Assembly (NCBI GenBank): GCA_017306245.1
Contig: JAFKIY010000007.1
Location: forward strand, 1 to 64,000
Length of the DNA stretch: 64,000 nt
DNA from: Micrococcales bacterium
GTDB taxonomy: Bacteria; Actinomycetota; Actinomycetes; Actinomycetales; Microbacteriaceae
Direction: 5' to 3'
The notes below the pieces were generated by a model. It was not told the origin of the DNA. It worked only from the letters and a program-made list of their open reading frames with translations, and searched no databases. The number at the start of each line of letters is the position of its first letter. The first letter of the stretch is position 1. This document shows positions 60,270-64,000 of the stretch, in pieces. The position numbers were made by a program, and so were the translations under genes.

Positions 60270-61094
60270 GTGAGCAAGACCCAAGACCAGGTTATCCGTG
60301 CGGCAATCGTGCAGTCCGAACTCCCGCTGGGTGATGTGGAGGGAAACCGAAGGGCCCTCAGGAACATGATGCTGTCACTTCGAGACGCCGACCTCGTCGT
60401 CGCGCCCGAGCTCGTGTTCTCCGGCTACGACCTCACGATGATCGATGAGCGCGCCGACGCCCTGGCTGAGCCGATGGATGGCCCCTCTGTCTCGATGATG
60501 CTGGAGGTCGCCGCCGAGCGCGGGATGACGATCGTTGCTGGCATCCTTGAACGTGCCAGCAACGGAACCCTCTTCGACACGGTGGTGATCGTCACACCGA
60601 ATGGCGAGCCGACTCCCTATCGCAAGAGCCACCTGTTCCCCGCAGAGCTCAAGCGATTCGCGGCCGGAGATGAACTCGTCACCGTACCGACTCCCGCTGG
60701 AATCCTCGGACCGCAGATCTGCTTCGAGCACGCCTTCCCAATCATCTCCACGACCCTGGCCAACGATGGTGCGGAGATCATCGTCATACCCTCGGCTGTT
60801 CCGGATGGTTTCGAGTACCTCCTCACGTTGCGCTCACGCGCCAGAGCGCAAGACAATCAGGTGTTCGTCGTTGCCGCGAACCAAACTGGAAACGGATTCT
60901 CCGGTCACTCGCTCATCGTTGACCCCCTGGGCCGTGTGCTCGCAGCGGCTGGTCGCGAGGACGCCATCCTCACGGCCGACCTCGATCTCGGCCTCATCCA
61001 GTCCGAACGAGAACAGGAACCAGCGTTGGGACTCGCCCGGCCGGAGCTCTACCGACTCGATCCCCGGCTCTCATCGAAAGGAATGACGCGATGA
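60270..61094 (+). CDS. Nitrilase-superfamily carbon-nitrogen hydrolase
   Basis: 274 residues with the complete catalytic triad: Glu47 (VVAPELVFSG), Lys119 (PYRKSHLF) and Cys151 (GPQICFEHAFP). The fold splits amides, nitriles or carbamoyl groups; the sequence is closer to amidase/carbamoylase branches than to true nitrilases, as far as can be judged by eye. The start is GTG, 5 bp after the permease stop. The next gene overlaps by ATGA, so it is part of the importer D operon and likely acts on the imported compound. Confidence 0.85.
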   Translation: MSKTQDQVIRAAIVQSELPLGDVEGNRRALRNMMLSLRDADLVVAPELVFSGYDLTMIDERADALAEPMDGPSVSMMLEVAAERGMTIVAGILERASNGTLFDTVVIVTPNGEPTPYRKSHLFPAELKRFAAGDELVTVPTPAGILGPQICFEHAFPIISTTLANDGAEIIVIPSAVPDGFEYLLTLRSRARAQDNQVFVVAANQTGNGFSGHSLIVDPLGRVLAAAGREDAILTADLDLGLIQSEREQEPALGLARPELYRLDPRLSSKGMTR

Positions 61095-62869
61095 CACTCT
61101 CACCTAGGAAACCGCGCGATTTCGGTGACGGCTTCACGTGCGCTTCCTACCTGAACGACGGACACTGGCTCGCGCTCACCCGCCCTCATGCTCGGCACGG
61201 GATGGTCGAACTTACCGGTGCTGAGGAGTTCGACGAGAGCAGCCGAGGAGACCAGCACGCAGTTCGCAGGTACCGGGAGAACCTGACGAGTGCCCGCACA
61301 GCATTCCTCACCCCAACAGCTTCCACTGATACCTCGGTTCTCGCTCACGGGGCTCTCGAAGATGGATCGCTCTGGATTCGGATACGGATCGCGCCGTCCC
61401 ATGACGCGCCGATTTCGCTGCGTCTCACGTTCGAGGGGTGGCTGCAACGCCCGCCTTACGCCGAGATCACCGATTTCGCACCACTGCCGCCGATCTCTCG
61501 TGAGACCTCGGTTCTCGAGCACGGCCACCGCCTGACCGTGAGCTCAAAGGTAACCGAATCGACGACCGAGATTCTCGTAGAGGCCGATGCCGCCTCCTCG
61601 TCCGGCTGGGTGCGCGTTCACGACGGCGCAGTGTATTGGGAGGGCGAATGGCCACCCGTCGATCGCGGAGGCGACGGACCGGAGATCGTCGTGAACTGCC
61701 GCCTCTTCACGCCGTGGGACCCCGCCCAATCACGAGCGAGCACTGCGCTCACCAGCGGGAATCTCGACGAAACGGGCGAAACGAGCGCGTTATCGCGAAT
61801 CACGAACGGCGCGCATACCTACATTCTCGAGTGCTGCGCCTTGAGGGTTGATGACGACGAAACTGTCATCATCACGGACCATCGCCTTCTCCCACTTTCC
61901 TGGACGCGAGACGCCTACTATATGGCGTTGCTCCTGATGATGTCGGGGGGAAGCGATTCGAGCGGAGTCGTCGGTCGCCATTTGCGCTGGCTCTGGGGAC
62001 GCGCACGTCGCGACGGCGCCTGGATGCGGAGTCAACTGACCAACGGCGTAGTGAAAGATCCCGGCGTGCAGGCGGACCAGCAACTCTATCCAATACTGGA
62101 GTTGCTCGACTTCCGACGTGCCTTCGGGACCTGGCCAGCCCCACCGCCCGGTTCACCCCGCTGGGGTGACCTCGTGACGGCCGCACTGGGTGACCTTGCC
62201 AAGGATCCGGCAACGGGCCTCCTGACGAGCGAAGAAAATCCTGCCGATGAGCTCTCAAGCTTCAACCTGACTTTCTCTAGCCAGGTTCTCTATTGGTACG
62301 TGATCCAGGGTCTTGCCGATTGGAGCGCCGAACTGAACCTCGACGGCGGCACATTCAGCGCCGCTGCTGGCGAACTGCTCGAGACGATTCGCGAGGTCTT
62401 CACCGTCGACGGTCCCGACGGTGCGCTCTTCGCGTACGAGGCCGACGGTCGCGGTGGCTACCGGCTCAACGGGGACGCCAACGATCTCCCCACCGTGCTC
62501 GCACCGGCCTGGGGGTTCTGCACTGGCGACGATGAGGTATGGGGTCGCACAATGCGCTTTATCCTCTCGCCCGCAAACCCGTCCTGGTCGTCTGGGAAAT
62601 TCGGAGGACTCGGATCGGCGCACACGCCGGGGACCTGGCCGCTCGGCGACCTACAGGCATACCTCTTCTACGATCGAGTCGGGGAGAAAGCCGAGCTCGA
62701 CAGGGTGCGAAATCGACTCGGGTCAGTGGCCGCCGACGACGGCCTGTTGCCGGAAGCCTACCACTCGGAGACGGGAGAATGGACGGCGCGCCACTGGTTC
62801 GCCTGGCCGGCAGCGGCGGTGGGCTGTGCCGCGATATCGACGTCATTCACCCCAGCAACGGTTCGTTGA
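61091..62869 (+). CDS. Glycoside hydrolase-like protein, (alpha/alpha)6 type
   Basis: 592 residues, cytoplasmic. The N-terminal 250 residues are beta-rich (SLWIRIRIAPSHDAPISLRLTFEGW). The rest looks like an alpha/alpha barrel: HRLLPLSWTRDAYYMALLLMMSG (Arg-Asp pair of the GH15/GH125-like kind), DPGVQADQQLYPILELLDF, NPADELSSFNLTFSSQVLYWY, and a C-terminal EAYHSETGEWTARHWFAWPAAA with candidate acids. It probably cleaves a glycosidic bond in the imported substrate. Exact GH family uncertain. It ends the importer D operon. Confidence 0.65.
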   Translation: MTLSPRKPRDFGDGFTCASYLNDGHWLALTRPHARHGMVELTGAEEFDESSRGDQHAVRRYRENLTSARTAFLTPTASTDTSVLAHGALEDGSLWIRIRIAPSHDAPISLRLTFEGWLQRPPYAEITDFAPLPPISRETSVLEHGHRLTVSSKVTESTTEILVEADAASSSGWVRVHDGAVYWEGEWPPVDRGGDGPEIVVNCRLFTPWDPAQSRASTALTSGNLDETGETSALSRITNGAHTYILECCALRVDDDETVIITDHRLLPLSWTRDAYYMALLLMMSGGSDSSGVVGRHLRWLWGRARRDGAWMRSQLTNGVVKDPGVQADQQLYPILELLDFRRAFGTWPAPPPGSPRWGDLVTAALGDLAKDPATGLLTSEENPADELSSFNLTFSSQVLYWYVIQGLADWSAELNLDGGTFSAAAGELLETIREVFTVDGPDGALFAYEADGRGGYRLNGDANDLPTVLAPAWGFCTGDDEVWGRTMRFILSPANPSWSSGKFGGLGSAHTPGTWPLGDLQAYLFYDRVGEKAELDRVRNRLGSVAADDGLLPEAYHSETGEWTARHWFAWPAAAVGCAAISTSFTPATVR

Positions 62870-62974
62870 CGGTTCCCCGGAGCAGGCGCGCCGTTTGAGC
62901 TCAGGCGATTTCTGATTTTTCACCGATTGCCTTCCCGCGCGTGACAGGAACGTACCCCTGCTCGGAGTCGACAT

Positions 62975-64000
62975 CTAGACCGGCAGAACAGCCTCGGACC
63001 AGTGGTCCGGGTTGCCGAAACGGTGAGCCGTGATCGCGATCGCCTGCTCGCGCAGGAACGGCAGCAACTCGACGCGGCCCGCCTCCGTCACGGTCTCCGA
63101 GTAGATTGCGATATCCGGGCTTCCGCCCAGCGCCTCGGCGAGCGCGACGTGACCGCCGCCGACCAGCCGCACCCGCGACGTGTCGAGCTTCCCCTCGCGC
63201 GCCCTGGCGAGCCAGTCCTCGTCGCTCTCCACCGCGACGGATGCCCCGGTCGCCTCGATCGCCCGCTCCAACTCGGCAGGCAGCCGCTCCGCGACGCTCA
63301 CCGAGACGTAGCGCCCAACTTTGTGACTGTTGGCCGGCTCACCGTCAGCCAGCAGGCCACCGGCACGCACACCCGCGGCGACAACGCGCGCCAGCTCGTC
63401 GACCGAGCCACCCGCGTTCAACCGCACCGTCACCGGCAGCGAACGGTAGCGGAACACGTCCCGCTCCACTCCCAACGCCGACACATCCTTCGCGACACCG
63501 AACTCGCGCTCCCACTCCGCCTGGTCGCTGCGCGCAGCCCGCGCGACGAAATCCGAGCCCGCAGCAGCGACGATCGCGGCCACCGCATCCGAAATCTCAG
63601 CCTTCGCCGTGGCCTTCGCACTCTTCCACGAGCCGAGGTGCACGAGGTAGTTCGGTCCGCCGGCCTTCGTGCTCGCGCCGACGACGGAACGCTTCCACCC
63701 GCCGAACGGCTGCCGGCGAACGATCGCCCCGGTGATACCCCGGTTCACGTACAGGTTCCCCGCCTCGACCGTGGCGAGCCACGTGGCGAGCTCATCCGGG
63801 TCAAGCGAGTGCAGGCCTGCGGTGAGCCCGTAGTCGACCTGGTTCTGCAGCCGGATCGCGTCCTCGAGGGTCGCCGCACGCATGATGCCGAGGATCGGCC
63901 CGAAGAACTCGGTGAGGTGATAGTAGCTGCCTGGCGCCACATCCGTGCGCACCCCCGGCGACCACAGTCGCCCGCTCTCGTCGAGCTGTTCGGGCTTCAG
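62975..64000 (-). CDS. putA: PutA-like proline dehydrogenase / pyrroline-5-carboxylate dehydrogenase, C-terminal part
   Basis: 341 codons to the right edge; the gene continues outside. The visible part has the aldehyde-dehydrogenase C-terminal motif EFFGPILGIMRAATLEDAIRLQNQVDYGLTAGLHSLD, then VEAGNLYVNRGITGAIVRRQPFGGWKRS and a long C-terminal domain ending FGNPDHWSEAVLPV, typical of PutA-type fusions in actinobacteria. This enzyme oxidises proline to glutamate in two steps. The catalytic Cys and the proline-dehydrogenase domain are out of view. It converges with the importer D operon; no gene lies in 62870-62974. Confidence 0.9.
   Translation of the reverse strand: MKPEQLDESGRLWSPGVRTDVAPGSYYHLTEFFGPILGIMRAATLEDAIRLQNQVDYGLTAGLHSLDPDELATWLATVEAGNLYVNRGITGAIVRRQPFGGWKRSVVGASTKAGGPNYLVHLGSWKSAKATAKAEISDAVAAIVAAAGSDFVARAARSDQAEWEREFGVAKDVSALGVERDVFRYRSLPVTVRLNAGGSVDELARVVAAGVRAGGLLADGEPANSHKVGRYVSVSVAERLPAELERAIEATGASVAVESDEDWLARAREGKLDTSRVRLVGGGHVALAEALGGSPDIAIYSETVTEAGRVELLPFLREQAIAITAHRFGNPDHWSEAVLPV

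Noticed and set aside
60270..62869. A cyanogenic-glycoside pathway with a hydroxynitrile lyase
   Set aside because: Attractive because one hydrolase could be a lyase, but neither hydrolase shows a lyase-specific motif that I can identify, and the nitrilase-type enzyme looks more like an amidase. Kept only as an open question in the cluster finding.

Overview
The window comes from a high-GC actinobacterium, most likely of the family Microbacteriaceae (order Micrococcales). The main reasons are the strong G/C bias at third codon positions, the block secE-nusG-rplK-rplA beside tRNA-Trp and near rplJ-rplL, a nearby MaoC-MaoC-murB operon, a mycoredoxin-like protein with a WCGYC motif, and four sugar importers that lack their own ATPase gene. 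The family assignment rests on gene content and synteny read by eye, not on a database search.

Layout. 1-604: the 5' end of an IS481-type transposase, then a gene-free stretch with a 30-bp direct repeat and a nested palindrome. 605-8610: small metabolic and regulatory genes (alpha/beta hydrolases, methyltransferases, an ArsR/SRPBCC pair with two palindromic operators, a mycoredoxin-like protein, a HerA-like ATPase, a saccharopine-dehydrogenase-like protein). 8698-13078: sugar importer A with its LacI regulator and matching operators. 13079-18052: two permeases and a cystathionine synthase/lyase operon. 18124-21715: a receptor-type nucleotide cyclase overlapping an MscS channel that carries a cyclic-nucleotide-binding domain. 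22583-31851: an ABC exporter and importers B and C, with a LacI gene diverging from C. 33308-43499: the ribosomal protein and transcription block, tRNA-Trp, a sortase-anchored surface protein and an aminotransferase. 43500-50482: a DUF559-like gene, a drug-type ABC exporter with a two-component system, and hadA-like/hadB-like/murB, with five long inverted repeats. 50500-50748: a 27-codon gene with its own promoter and terminator. 50956-62869: an apparent catabolic cluster with a GntR/solute-binding fusion regulator, a GAF/PucR regulator, a zinc alcohol dehydrogenase, two hydrolases, importer D, a nitrilase-superfamily enzyme and a glycosidase-like protein. 62975-64000: the C-terminal part of a PutA-like proline-catabolism enzyme, running off the edge.

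How it works together. The window is rich in carbohydrate uptake: four binding-protein/two-permease importers (CUT1 type), none with an ATPase, which suggests one shared MsiK-type ATPase elsewhere. Importers A, C and D each have a palindrome at the promoter that fits a local regulator. The most unusual items are the cyclase/channel pair with a degenerate catalytic site, the MalF-type permease with an inserted Ig-like domain, the cytoplasmic GntR/solute-binding-protein fusion, the 27-residue Cys-x-x-Cys peptide, and repeats that have become part of coding sequences. All functional calls come from motif recognition and context; no search was run.
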